Assembly: GCA_025201345.1 (NCBI GenBank)
Contig: JAIXMG010000019.1
Location: forward strand, 1 to 64,000
DNA: 64,000 nucleotides
Origin: Thamnidium elegans
Taxonomy: Eukaryota > Mucoromycota > Mucoromycetes > Mucorales > Mucoraceae
Reading direction: 5' to 3'
Position numbers and translations under genes: made by a program
The notes under the pieces: generated by a model
What the model saw: the letters and a program-made list of their open reading frames with translations, nothing else
The model's database searches: none
What the model was told of the DNA's origin: nothing
Shown: positions 20,245 through 30,999 of the stretch, one piece after another
Layout of the letters: every line of letters starts with the position of its first letter
Numbering within the stretch: position 1 is the first letter of the stretch

Positions 20245-23200
20245 TTAATCACTATCTTCGTCTTCTTCATCTTCATTTTCTGTATCAGAGTCTACTCTAT
20301 TATCTGGAATTCTAGATTTGATACGTTCCAAAACTGCACCGACAATAGAGGGTTGACGGTTCAGGTTACGTAATGGATCACCGGCAGGTGAGACATCGTC
20401 CAAGTCTTGTCTGTTCTCGAAATCACGACGACCATAAAAGGAACCACTGGATGATTGAACCGGTTTATCGTAAGAAGCATGTGGTCCAGAGGTAATAGAA
20501 GCTGTAGGAGAAGAGATCTCATCTGGTTCAACAGGAAGATGAATTCCTCCTTCTTCGTCGGTGGTAGGCACTTTGTCACGGAAAGCAAAAGGTAAAGGAA
20601 TTTCCTTGATTGCACGATAGTTACCGCAATTATTAATGTGCTACCAAATAAAGAAAAAAGTTAGAATTAATTAAATATTAAATGTATATATTTACTTCAT
20701 TTTCTAAACGGAAGAAATTCCATTGAATACGACGATAAGCTTCTAAAAGAGCGGTTAAAAATCCGGTTAGTTCTCCTTGTACACCGAGACCAGCTGAATT
20801 TAATGCCCAGGCAAAACGTAAAGCGATATTAATAGGAGCAGCTACATAATACGTCCAACGATAAAATACTAAATCGTCACGTAATAAAAATTGTTTACTG
20901 TCTGGTTGTAAAAGACCCCAATCCATTTTAAGATCCCAAATGGATGTATAAGAAGAATTTACGATACAACAAATTATCCAAATAATTTCCATAGTGTAAT
21001 TAGCTATATACATATAAAGGTTTTTTAGTTTATAATATATTCGAGAAAAAAAGAGAAGGAACTTACGATGTATTCTTCTATAACCTGTAGCTAAAGTGGA
21101 AGCCATACTAGTTGTATACTTTAAGGCATTGACAAGATGGACTTTTTCTTTCGAATCTTTGTAACGACGAATACATTGAAGGAAACGCCACCATGGTGGA
21201 AGACAAGCTAAAAAGGGAGTAAACCAAAATATTTTAACTGGACAGTTCTTATCCAAGTCAAACCAATGCCAATCGTATGCACAAGTAAAATATGAAAACG
21301 TCCAAAATGAGTATGCTAAACTGTTAAGTTCATCCGCTATAAAAAAATCACGAAATTCAATAGGAAAACAGTAACTAAGAGCGATTCGACCTAGTGAGAG
21401 ACCGAGCCAGCGACGAGACGAGTAATAGAGGATAGGAAAGGGGCAGGTCATAATGGCCATCATAAATACAAATAGGATTAGAGGACATAATTCAGATGGT
21501 ACTGTCGGTGCAAATGATTGATCGAGGTCAATGTACATGACAAACGATAATAGTAAAAGCATGAGCGAAGGTAACTAATAAAAAGTTTAGTATTATTTTC
21601 TTGGCTTACATGTTTTTTTTATATGGAGAGGGGATTACCTCTGCAAATTCATGATAGTTTAAATTATCTCTTGGATCAAATTCAAAAATAAATTTATAGT
21701 TAATGTGCGATCGTGTCCAAACCAATGTATTGATAGCAAATCCAAGACAAAATAAAACGGGTAAACCAAAGCAAGCATATATTTGCAAGTTGTAGTATAG
21801 GTTTGGTAGCTCTTGTATCACTTTAGGGTCTAAAGCTAATTGCGTTACCCGTATAAGTAATGCAACAGCTAAGCCAATGTAAAAACCAGTTCTCCAAGTC
21901 GTAGGCGTATAGTGCTAAAAATAACATTCAATATTCATATGTGATATATATATGTAATTTATATCTACCTCTTCTCTTTCAGGTATTCTAAGTTTCGCCA
22001 TACCTCTTCTTCTATGTCCTTCAGCGAATTCATCAATGTATAATTTCTATTATTTTTATTTTTAAAAAAAAAAAAAATCGGGATAGTTAGAATTAATGTT
22101 TTTCCATGCAACTATCTTATTTTACCTCTGTATCATGCATAATATCATCAATCTTATGTGATGTTGCCCAGTGAAATTTATTTATCTTTTGAGTATATAA
22201 TCCACTTGCCTTCCAACCTGCAGTCTATACTTACATAATTTATTACATTGAACTTCTTTTTTCATATATTTTATATGTTTTACCTTATCAAATTTCTTTA
22301 AAATTTTTTGAAATCCACTTTGATTTAATACCTGGAAACTATTTTTTTAGATATATATAAAACCATATTTTGATTTTCTTTACTTTGTACGACTTTAAAA
22401 GCTCTAAACTACGGTAGTATTCAGTAATTGCCTTTTTTAATCTACTTCTAGCGACCTAAATATAATACGTTAGTCATAAAAAAAAAAGCTTATTCTGTCA
22501 AGATGATTTACATTATAGCTCATATGATGATCACCGTTATATTCAATGGTAGGTGGTAAATCAGGAATATCAGTTGTATCTGTATCATTTGATCCCCTTC
22601 GTCTGAACCAATTCATAGGATTCAAGCGGCCGTCGCCTGATATGATATCACGCGTGCTCTATTTTTAAAGTTAATATATACAAATCACGGAAAAAGAGGG
22701 TCTGTTACACTACATTGTACTGTGATAGTTGACCAGCAAAATCGCGAACCAGCTGTATTTGCATCTTGAGTGCTTCAAATTTGGCTTCCGCTTGTTTTTC
22801 CTTTTCTAAATTTTTTTTTTTTTGTGTGTCAGTAGCATGATGATAACTTTATTTTTTTATCGGTACCATTATAAAATTGAGATATGACATCAAGGTCTTG
22901 ATCTAACATAAAAAAAAAGTATTGTTCTGGTTCACTTGCGTGTCTTAAAGCTTCATCTAATACAGACATATTTTGAAGTTCCTCCGCTAATGGAAATTAT
23001 TATATTAATTTGAGATATACACATATTTTTTTTTTTTTTGAAATTTTTACCTGGTATGGAAGGAGAAGTTATTCTACCTAATTCAGTTTCATTGCGATGG
23101 AATCGAAATGAGAATCTGTTCAAGATTCCTCGAGACGATACGGAACTTCTCGGTTGTAAAGGAGGTCTATTGTCCAAAACAGCAGATTGACTTCTGGTAA

Positions 23201-23460
23201 ACAACCTTGTTGGTCTAGTAGGTTCATCATTGTTAATATCATGAAGGGCTTCTTCAAATCTTTGAGTTTCTTCGATTTGATTGAGTCTACGATACTAATA
23301 GATTGTGTGTGATTTAATGTTAAAATATATATATATAAAAAAGTAAGACAATTTTTACTTTTTCAATGGCCTTTAATCTCTTTTTTAAGCCTTTGTAGTT
23401 GATATATGCTTTTCTCCATTCTGGAATACTTTCAGATTCTAAATATTTTGCGAACTTCAT
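20245..23460 (-). CDS. SPX-EXS membrane protein (SYG1/XPR1-like phosphate exporter)
   Basis: A multi-exon gene. Start at 23,460 with the typical SPX opening MKFAKYLESESIPEWRKAYI. Exons I could fix: 23,359-23,460, 23,051-23,294, 22,867-22,986, 21,969-22,046, 21,639-21,914, 21,067-21,574, 20,696-21,003, 20,245-20,640; several short exons lie between 22,046 and 22,867. The second SPX helix bundle is seen in SVLDEALRHASEPEQYFFF. The EXS domain shows FAEGHRRRGMAKLRIPEREE, several hydrophobic segments, PPWWRFLQCIRRYKD, MEIIWIICCIVNSSYTSIWD and FFRLENEHINNCG. The tail is very acidic (DTENEDEEDEDSD). SPX domains bind inositol pyrophosphates and EXS proteins export phosphate or link it to signalling. 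A 63-bp intron inside EXS is a multiple of three without a stop and can be mistaken for coding sequence. Confidence 0.92.
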
Positions 23461-23831
23461 TTTTTTTTAAAAAAAAAGCCCGGGATAAAACGAAAAGAGA
23501 GAAAAAGAGAAAAAGGGTAAAAAGTGTCATTGTGTTTGAATTAACGAACTGAATTTTAAATTACTGTTTCCATCCCAACCATTCTTGTTGACCACGTGAG
23601 AGATAGTACATCTGCGAAAGCGCACAGGCGGCTATACAGTGCTCAAATGATGCCAATTGTCCGATTTAAAGTCGGGAACTTTACAGATTAAGCTTATTTT
23701 TCTTATTCATTCATTTAAGATATTTCTGAACAGTCTTTGAATATATAAAATTAACTTTTTAATGATACTTGTAGAATATACGGTGAAAAGGCGAAGAACA
23801 GCTTTTAATATTAATAAAATATTAAGTTTAA
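23461..23831. other. Spacer upstream of the SPX-EXS gene
   Basis: Presumed promoter of the SPX-EXS gene (A/G-rich just before its start). No ORF or repeat recognised. Confidence 0.5.
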
Positions 23832-24535
23832 TCAATCATCGTGTTGAGAAAGAACGTATTCAACTGTTTGTTCTTCGGGAATAGCGGTCAAACCCAGACT
23901 TTCATCCTCGAGATCCTTATATACTGACTCTTAACATTTTATGCCCAACTAAGCATTGTAAAAATATATAGATACATATTCAATATTTTTGCTTCTTATA
24001 TCACTTACATATATAAACGCAAAAAGTTCATAAATCTTAATGTATTTTTTGATATCATCAAAAACAATAGGTATTTCGGCACTTCTACATTCAAGAGCTC
24101 ACCATGTTGAACCGTTCAGTATTGAATATTGGATTAATGTAATATTTTTCTGTACAAGCTGGCAGGAATATAAATGAGCCTTTTTTAGGATAGCAAAAGA
24201 TGCACCTTTAAAATTTGATATAAAGTATTTTAAAGTATCGCTTCCACTTTTGAGATTTTTTATAGTATCACCTAATGTATGCCCTATATCTTCTTCTTTG
24301 TTAAATCTAAAAAAAAAAAAAAGGATAGTAAATATTGTTTTCGTTTTATTTACTATAAAATATAGTTACCTAGTGAAACGGTCTGACTTGTGGATGGAAG
24401 TAAGCTTCTGTTTGTTCTGCACAATCCTCTAATTGTATAACAAGATTTTCAATACTATACGTTCTGAAGTATTGTGATTTTCGTCTATTCAAGCGATCAC
24501 TATCGTCGTAGTCATATTTTATATCAATAAAATAT
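23832..24535 (-). pseudogene. Decayed multi-exon gene of unknown family
   Basis: Three splice-bounded pieces read leftward. The last exon is 23,832-23,927 (SVYKDLEDESLGLTAIPEEQ, ending LSQHDD then stop). The middle exon is 24,009-24,306 (HTLGDTIKNLKSGSDTLKYF, later FDDIKKYIKIYELFAFIY) with a consensus donor. An upstream piece at about 24,370-24,535 contains RTYSIENLVIQLEDCAEQ. The middle exon has an in-frame stop after LNGSTW, and the upstream piece ends in a stop at its donor, so the gene appears inactivated. General form (interrupted W..R..S..IP..FDD, then an acidic tail) recalls a large family of Mucorales-specific hypothetical proteins; I cannot give a function. Confidence 0.5.
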
Positions 24536-24606
24536 GCCATTCAGATAGCAATCACCGTAGAATTGTTGACTTTGTCATTAAGTACTTCAAAAAAAGGTTA
24601 ATTCTT

Positions 24607-24952
24607 GGTACACCACCATTTACACCACCAGTGCCAATTTAGGGAAATTCCTGGTACATCACCATATTATAGGGAAGCTCTTTTTGAAATATTTAGACAT
24701 TTGATCATATAAAAGGTACTTGCTTGTATATGAAGTCATTGTTAAAAAAAAGGGAAAGGAAAGGAAAAGAAAAGGATGGAATAAATAGGTTTATTTAACC
24801 GTGATAAAAAGGATTTATTTAATCATAGTGATATTTATATTGCAATTTCCTTTCTCACGATATTAAAGTCGTTTTTACATGTAAAGTACCTGTTATTGTA
24901 AATGGTGGTGCACGTCATAAATTGACATTGGCGGTGTAAATGGTGGTGCACC
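24607..24952. mobile_element. MITE with about 64-bp terminal inverted repeats
   Basis: The left end GGTACACCACCATTTACACC continues through CAGTGCCAATTTA to about 24,670. The right end is its inverted counterpart from about 24,890 to 24,952 (GTGTAAATGGTGGTGCACC). Within each arm the CACCACCAT block occurs twice. The 346-bp element has no ORF. A clear target duplication was not found. The internal part (24,695-24,860) has a diverged relative at about 32,621-32,775. Confidence 0.8.
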
Positions 24953-25237
24953 AAAAAAATTAAAAATGCATATTTTTTTTTAATAGTTAAAACACCACTT
25001 GAATAGAGGATGTGTATTTTTCCGGATGTTCTAGTTTAGTGCCAATTGATAATGGAGTTGTACAATGCGTGAGAAATTTAATTATTATGAGATTTATTCT
25101 TTATTAAATAAAGTAAAAGAGAGATAAGGGAAAAGAAGGGAATAGTAGTAGTAGTAGTAGTAATAATATTTACACATATTTAACAATTAGTAGAGAGAGA
25201 GGGGTATCGTAAGGTTATTTTTTGTCATAAGTCATAA
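24953..25237. other. Spacer with (AGT)n-like run
   Basis: Contains a short GTAGTAGTAGTAGTAG trinucleotide run (about 25,145-25,161) and purine-rich stretches. It is the 3' flank of the cyclin gene. No gene seen. Confidence 0.5.
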
Positions 25238-25935
25238 TTAAGACACGTGAAGTGTATCATCTAATAAAATGGGACGATTAGGTAAAATAGTCTTAATATC
25301 GAAACCCAAATCACTTAAAAAGGAAGTCATTTCTTCATGGCTCACATAGAGGTCCCAGTGTAAAAAGCGTAAAAAGGCTAATTCCATACGAGTGATTTCT
25401 TTAATAGACCATACATCACCAGTAGCACGGACAACTTGCTTTGTAGATAAGCAACGATCTTCACTATATTTACTAGCAACCAATAAAGAAGCGACAAAGA
25501 TACGATGAGCGGCTTCTGGCTCAGCTTTATAGCCAGAAGGTAAAGATTTTCTAAACCTTTGAACGTACATTAAAGCCATTACTAAATGTACTGGTTGTAC
25601 ATCACATTTATCAGTAATAAGAGATATAAATGGAATTAAATCAGGCAAGTGCGAAGGTCTTCTTTGTATTTCTCCATTTGTATGAATAGGTTTTTGTGGT
25701 ATAACAGAAGGAAAGAGTATAGCATCAAAAGAAGTAGAAGCGAAGTCTAAAAAAAAAACAATTAAAATTCCATTTTCAGGGACCTGTGGAACCAATTCCC
25801 ACACCGTCTTTTTTTTTTTTTTTTTTTGCACTTCTTTACACCATGCTTTTATATACATATATATATGTGTGTGTCTAAACACTTACCAATAAAACTTGGA
25901 GGGATAGGATTTCTTGAAGAAGGGATTGCAATCAT
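25238..25935 (-). CDS. Cyclin-domain protein (Pho85-type cyclin-like)
   Basis: Two exons: 25,887-25,935 (MIAIPSSRNPIPPSFI) and 25,238-25,746, 185 residues. The intron (25,747-25,886) has donor GTAAGTG and acceptor TTTTTTTTAG and restores the frame as FID|FASTSFDA. The body is one cyclin box: PDLIPFISLITDKCDVQPVH, VMALMYVQRFRKSLPSG, HRIFVASLLVASKYSEDRCL, ELAFLRFLHWDLYVS. This matches the small single-box PCL/Pho80-class cyclins that activate Pho85-type CDKs; the partner and process are inferred. The protein is short and begins close to the box. Longer open frames through the poly-T intron are artefacts. Confidence 0.87.
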
Positions 25936-26515
25936 ATTGGAAAATTCAGACTTTAAAAGTACCAAAAAGAAAAAAGAAAAAAAAAAGAAGAAGAAAAAAA
26001 TGGATTCAGTGAAAATTAGTCGCTTTTTATACACAAAAAAAAAAAAAAAAAAAAACTACTCGGGTGATAAACTTAAAAAAAAAAAAAAAGATAAACACTA
26101 AACTCTTAATTGTTGTTTCGTATTGTTGTTTCGAATTGTTGTCATTGATAGTAAACAACAACGGAAGATCTTTTTTAATAGGATCTTTTTTTATTTTGCT
26201 TTATTTGATTTCTATTGTTACTTTATTGTTGTTGTTGTTGTTTTTTTAATGCAAGGGTTAGACGCTAAAATGAAAAAATTGCCTAAATTGTAATAAAGAA
26301 CAAATCAAGTTTTTGATGGATAAAGGTTATTGCGTTTAAAATAACCTTCTGGCACATCTAAAGTGATGTAATTCCTTCTTGAAATTAAAAAAAGTAATGT
26401 AGGCCAATGAGTCATTTTATCTCAGTTTTCTGTCTAAATTGGCACGTGCATATTTGTGAAGATATCTTTCACCTCCTTTCAGATATTTTTATTTTTTATT
26501 TGACAAAAAAAATAA
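25936..26515. other. Spacer between cyclin and KHE-related genes
   Basis: Dominated by A-runs near the cyclin promoter and short GTT repeats near 26,230. No gene recognised. Confidence 0.5.
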
Positions 26516-27371
26516 TTAAGCTTTGTATCTTTCCATGGCAACTTGCTTTAAAATCTGGAAACGTGCTCTATTTAACTCTAATTCTAAACCAGGAATTTGT
26601 AACCTATCAACTAATTGCTTAATTTGATCATGACTTAATGCACCAGCTATATCACCTTCTAATGAAATCAAATTGGGTTTCGTTGGTGATACTTCAAATG
26701 CTTCTTTTACTTTGTTTGGGAATTCGATCTCTTGTGCATCGTTTAATTGAATGTTGGTGAATACTCCATCGATTGCTTGATTCGCTGTATATACTAAACT
26801 CCCTTGGTCCGACAGAATCTGTAAATGCTCCGCACCTTTATATGCTTTATAGTGACTATACAATCGAAACAAATTATACGCTAACGGTATATTAGGTACA
26901 AGTGGAACAATAACAAATGTACAAGTAATTGGAACCCAATAAGCAGAGTAATACATGTATTTTTTATGATACGGAACACGCTCCTTTAACAATGCCTTTA
27001 ATTCAGAGTCTAGAGATGAATTACTAAGCATAGTAGGATGGTGAATTAAGACCTAGAATACAAATATCCATTATTTACTCTTCACTTGGCGGTTTTTGCT
27101 TTAAAAAATTTACCTTTTCTACGGCGCTTTCTATTTCGTTTGTGCCAGGTACACTTTTAAAAAACCATTCTTGATAGTCCAACTGATTCATAATGTTACT
27201 TCCACGAATGTATAACTTTTTTTTCCAAGTATCGGGATCGGCTTTGCCAAGTGTTTCCCACTTTTTACTCGACCAATCTACAGCTTTTGTTAAACGAGAA
27301 ACAGATGGAATGGTTGAATGACAATAATACGCCCATCGGTTCTTTAGAATAGGTATAGCATAAAGGCGCAT
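26516..27371 (-). CDS. Mitochondrial K+/H+ exchange-related protein (Mit_KHE1-like)
   Basis: Two exons: 27,114-27,371 and 26,516-27,052, with a 61-bp intron; 264 residues. The N-terminus MRLYAIPILKNRWAYY is basic and hydrophobic, consistent with mitochondrial import. Family features are the W..LG..D...WKKKLY block (WETLGKADPDTWKKKLYIRG), the following LDYQEWFFKSVP segment, and a hydrophobic stretch (YYSAYWVPITCTFVIVPLVP) followed by IPLAYNLFRLYSHYKAYKGA, typical of fungal proteins linked to mitochondrial K+/H+ exchange (PF10173). Location in the inner membrane and a role in potassium balance are inferred from the family. The gene diverges from the coiled-coil gene at 27,727. Confidence 0.82.
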
Positions 27372-27726
27372 TATTATTATATATGTATTTTTAAAAAAAA
27401 AAAGCGTTTCAATACAAACCAACTATTTTTTTATTTTTAAAAAAAATAATAGCACGAAAAAAAAATATAAAAAAAAAAGAGGTCACTTTCACATCATCGA
27501 AAACCCCAGTTATGGTTACAAGATATACAGTTTAATAAAGAAAAAGGGTGGTTTTTTTTCTCAGCAAACAAGAGGCTTTCTTTTTTCATTAAAGTTACTG
27601 TTTAATGTTTGCATATACTCCTTTTTTCGTGAATATACGTTTAAAGTGACTCCCTTTTTTTTAAAAAAAATAAAAAATGGTGCATACGTTTCTTTTTTCT
27701 TTTTTCTTCTTTTGTTAAAAAATAAT
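27372..27726. promoter_or_regulatory. Shared upstream region of two divergent genes
   Basis: 355 bp between the KHE-related start (minus) and the coiled-coil start (plus). Rich in A/T homopolymers; no specific site recognised. Confidence 0.45.
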
Positions 27727-28911
27727 ATGTTACAGACACAAACAATAACGGAAAGTAGAATAGAAGAAGACAATCAAAGTGTGAGTCAAGAAACTGAGTC
27801 TATTACATTAACAGTTAAAGAAGAAGAAGAAGAAGAGGAGGAAGTGGAAGAGGAAGAGGAAGGGTTTGGTGGATATAAAAGGATGGAACTAAAAGGAGAG
27901 TCAGAATCTGATAAAGATTTAATAATTTATTCTTTAAATGAATCATTACAAATTCATAAAGAAATAGTTGAGCGTATTCAAAATGAAAAAGATGATATAG
28001 AAGATCAATTTGAACAAGAAAAGAGTCTCGTAAAAAAAGAATGTATTGAAATAGAAGAAAAGAGAGATGATGGAAATAAACAATTAAGCAAGTTAGAAGC
28101 CATGTATAATTTACTGTTAAAAGAAGTGGAAACGAAAAGATTGGAATATCGACGTATGGAAACAAGGTTTTATAGTCATATAAAATCCTTAAATTCAACT
28201 GAACAAGAAGAATCAGTTTATCCAATTATTTATCAAATGATCAGTCAAATTAATAATTTATGCAGTTCACTTGAAGGATATATGAAGCAGGATATTACTA
28301 TAGATTTATTATCTTTAGCTTGGTCTCAACATACTGTTACACTAAATATTATACAAACACACTTTAGTGATAATCAATTAAGAGATACTAGCATCATTTC
28401 TTTATTAACTGAAAGGTTTATTATGGATATTATTATGGAGTACGTCTTGCAAACTTCTATTCATCCTGGTGTATCCCTTAATAATTCATTCGAAACTATA
28501 CACGATTGGATAGATAAAAGAAATACTTCTTGGGCTTCAAGATTAAAACAACAAATAACTAATTTTATTGTATCTCAATCAAATGAACAATCAAATGAAA
28601 TTGAATCTAAAAAGCAAGATATCATATGTCTTTTATCTAATAGTTTATCTCATATTTATGATAGTGTAGACCTATTTAATACTCAAATAACTGAAATTAT
28701 TCAACTTTCTCTTCAATTAAATTTAGCTATAAAATTACAACAACAACAACATAAACTAGAGATATTATCTTTACAACAAGGTTCTCAATTTAATGAAAAT
28801 ATAATGAATTCTGTCAATCAAGGTACAGAGCTTATTCTAGTAATCACGCCCCCGTTTGTGGCTGATGGTCCTCATCCATTTATTATTCCAGCCAAAGTTT
28901 ACTGTGCTTAA
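27727..28911 (+). CDS. Coiled-coil protein of unknown function
   Basis: A single-exon frame of 394 residues from ATG 27,727. The frame is open further up to 27,646, but that extension encodes only Phe/Leu/Lys from homopolymers and is probably untranslated leader. After a polar start comes an acidic tract (EEEEEEEEVEEEEEG, about residues 40-55), then long heptad-like stretches (IQNEKDDIEDQFEQEKSLVK, KQLSKLEAMYNLLLKEVETK) and a helical second half ending in ITPPFVADGPHPFIIPAKVY. No enzyme motif or membrane segment. I do not recognise the family; a structural or adaptor role would be a guess. Confidence 0.8.
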   Translation: MLQTQTITESRIEEDNQSVSQETESITLTVKEEEEEEEEVEEEEEGFGGYKRMELKGESESDKDLIIYSLNESLQIHKEIVERIQNEKDDIEDQFEQEKSLVKKECIEIEEKRDDGNKQLSKLEAMYNLLLKEVETKRLEYRRMETRFYSHIKSLNSTEQEESVYPIIYQMISQINNLCSSLEGYMKQDITIDLLSLAWSQHTVTLNIIQTHFSDNQLRDTSIISLLTERFIMDIIMEYVLQTSIHPGVSLNNSFETIHDWIDKRNTSWASRLKQQITNFIVSQSNEQSNEIESKKQDIICLLSNSLSHIYDSVDLFNTQITEIIQLSLQLNLAIKLQQQQHKLEILSLQQGSQFNENIMNSVNQGTELILVITPPFVADGPHPFIIPAKVYCA

Positions 28912-28990
28912 TTTCCTTTTATAAATAAATACCTTTTTTTTTTTTTTTTTTTTTTTTCTTTTTCTTCTTTTCTTTTTATTTATTATTATT

Positions 28991-29593
28991 ATGAGTAAAG
29001 AAGCTATCGCTAAATACGCTTTAAAATCTTTTGCTGGTAGTCAAAGTCAAAGTTCAAATGCTTCTTATCAAAAGCAACAAGAAGAAATTCAAGTAAAAAA
29101 AAACTGGTGGAAAAAGACACAAGCACCTCATTCCGTTCTCTCATTAGAAGAACAAAAGATCTTGAAACGAGTAAAAGGAAGAGCACATTTTTTGGACCGA
29201 GGTTTATCGTGTTGTTGCTTTCAAATAGGTTTTGATGGTATCGTTGGATTTGTACCTGTAATTGGTGACTTTATTGGGTTATTATTTGCAATTCAATTAG
29301 TACATATAGCAATGGAAGCTGATATACCACCTGAATTAATATCTCGAATGATGTTTAATATTGGCTTTGATTTTATGGTAAGCGCGTTATTTATCATATT
29401 TTAAAAAAGAGGCTAAAAAACTCTTTCTTAGATTGGTCTAGTTCCTATAGTTGGCGATATTATTGACATCATGTATAAATGTAATACAAAAAATGCTATT
29501 TTGTTTGAATCGTACTTGATCAAAAGAAGAAAAAAGATGCTAAATGATAACCCACAAATGGATATTCCCTTACTACCCACAAACCAACACTAA
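28991..29593 (+). CDS. DUF4112 small membrane protein
   Basis: Two exons: 28,991-29,377 and 29,432-29,593; 182 residues; phase closes. Residues about 75-150 show the DUF4112 pattern: FLDRGLSCCCFQIGFDGIVG, FVPVIGDFIGLLFAIQLVHI, then after the intron IGLVPIVGDIIDIMYKCNTK. The two GxxPxxGDxxG-like loops pack beside hydrophobic helices. The N-terminus is rich in Ser and Gln. Function of the family is unknown. It lies 80 bp after the coiled-coil gene on the same strand, separated by a T-rich stretch. Confidence 0.87.
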
Positions 29594-29643
29594 TTATATA
29601 TAATACCTAATAATAATAATAAAAAATACTCTATATATTTTAT

Positions 29644-30398
29644 TTATTTGTGCATATGTATCAATTGCTCGTATACAGCCATAGTTATAGTCGTTAATGG
29701 AATCCCCCAAGCAATACGAACTGCCATACCCTGTGTAAAGGCCCTCCATTTTCCTTCATATTTCCACATTTGTTTAGCAATTTTAATTGGGCCCCCTTGA
29801 AACGCAACATCTTGTGCTGATACTTGCCATCTTGTCTTTACAATATCTAATGGAGTAGAGACAACAATACTCAATGCACTAGCAATAGCTGCACATAACA
29901 AAAATACAATAAAAATTTGATCCTCTACTTTCCATAATCCTTTTAATTGTTCATAAACTACAAAATATGTGACAGTGTGCGGTAAAAATACTGCAATCGT
30001 GATCCAGTAACCTTTATAAAATCCAGCCAATCCTTCTTGACGTCCAATAGAACAAACCAGTGACCAGGTCGTATTGGTTTCAAGTTGGTCAATCTGTAAC
30101 TGACTCTTTATAACTTCCATAGGTGTAAAAAATAGACCTGCTGTTAGCTCTGCAAAGCAGCCAGCAATAGCGTGTACAAGTAATGGTCGAAGAAATAATA
30201 AAGTTTTTATCCATTCGTATGCGCAAAGGTAAAGTGTCATCGCTGGTACCGAAAATAATAAAGTAATACTCAATCCTCTATAGAGTGAAGTAAATGCATT
30301 TAAACTAGATGGAGGTGGTTTAGGAAAACTATCTTGTAAAATGGGAGAATAGTGTCGGTCATGTCTAGTTTGTAAGCGAGTTTTTATTGTATCAACTA

Positions 30399-30445
<47 letters not shown>

Positions 30446-30558
30446 AAATATATTCGAGTTGCTGTCGTTATAATTATTTATTTACGTGGATAAGTAATTA
30501 AACGGGCAACCAAAGCAGCAATACTAGATGCTACAAAATAAAAGTAGTCGATTGCCAT
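29644..30558 (-). CDS. Mitochondrial carrier family (SLC25) protein
   Basis: Two exons: 30,486-30,558 and 29,644-30,395, 274 residues. The splice joins YP|LDTIKTRLQTR to rebuild the first carrier signature PLDTIKTRLQ. The second is PMEVIKSQLQ and the third PLDIVKTRWQ, so all three repeats are present. Aromatic/glycine motifs follow each (LYRGLSITLLFSVPAMTLYL, GFYKGYWITIAV, AFTQGMAVRIAWGIPLTTIT). It should exchange a small metabolite across the inner mitochondrial membrane; the substrate cannot be read, although PLDTIKTRLQ resembles S-adenosylmethionine carriers. The intron contains a run of 43 T just before its TGTAG acceptor. Confidence 0.92.
30400..30442. repeat. A43 homopolymer (T43 in the carrier intron)
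   Basis: 43 consecutive A on the plus strand. On the coding strand it is a T run forming the polypyrimidine tract of the carrier gene's only intron. Confidence 0.95.
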
Positions 30559-30646
30559 GAACAAAATATATATATATATTGTATAAAAGAAAAAGAGAAA
30601 GTAAAACTCCTTCCCCTAGCTTTTTATTTTTATTTTTAGTAGGGGC

Positions 30647-30966
30647 TTATCCTCCACTAACGGGTGGAATAATAGCTACTTCTTGCTTATCTTGAAGTAC
30701 AGTATCTTTTTCATTATCTTTTTCGATATATTCCATATTTACAGCATACATGGAACTGGATAGTAATTCTTGAAACAACGGACCATATTTCGATATTAAA
30801 ATATCAGATAGGTTATTTAAGGTAGTTTGATCGCTAATAATATCAATTGATTCATGCTCTTTACCGGTAATATCTTTGATTCCGGCAAAGTAAAGTAATT
30901 GAACCTATTATTTATTTAAATTTTTATCATTAAAAACTGTATTTCTTAAAAACTTACCTGGGACAT
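30647..30966 (-). CDS. MoaD/MOCS2A molybdopterin synthase small subunit
   Basis: Two exons: 30,958-30,966, only nine coding bases (ATG TCC CAG, M-S-Q), then 30,647-30,904. The 88-residue product reads MSQVQLLYFAGIKDITGKEH at the start and ends in KQEVAIIPPVSGG. The beta-grasp fold and C-terminal Gly-Gly are diagnostic of the sulfur carrier that, as a thiocarboxylate, donates sulfur to cyclic pyranopterin monophosphate in molybdenum-cofactor synthesis; the partner would be the MoaE/MOCS2B subunit, not seen here. The donor is a perfect GTAAGT and the acceptor ATAATAG. It lies 88 bp upstream of the carrier gene on the same strand. Confidence 0.92.
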
Positions 30967-30999
30967 TTAAGGGAAGAAGAAAAAAAAGGGTAGTAGTTA

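Noticed and set aside
25826..26101. Lysine-rich frame near the cyclin promoter
   Set aside because: Produced by A-runs; the opposite strand carries the real first exon of the cyclin gene.
27646..27726. Upstream extension of the coiled-coil protein
   Set aside because: It encodes only F/L/K from T and A runs; the acidic, protein-like sequence begins at ATG 27,727.
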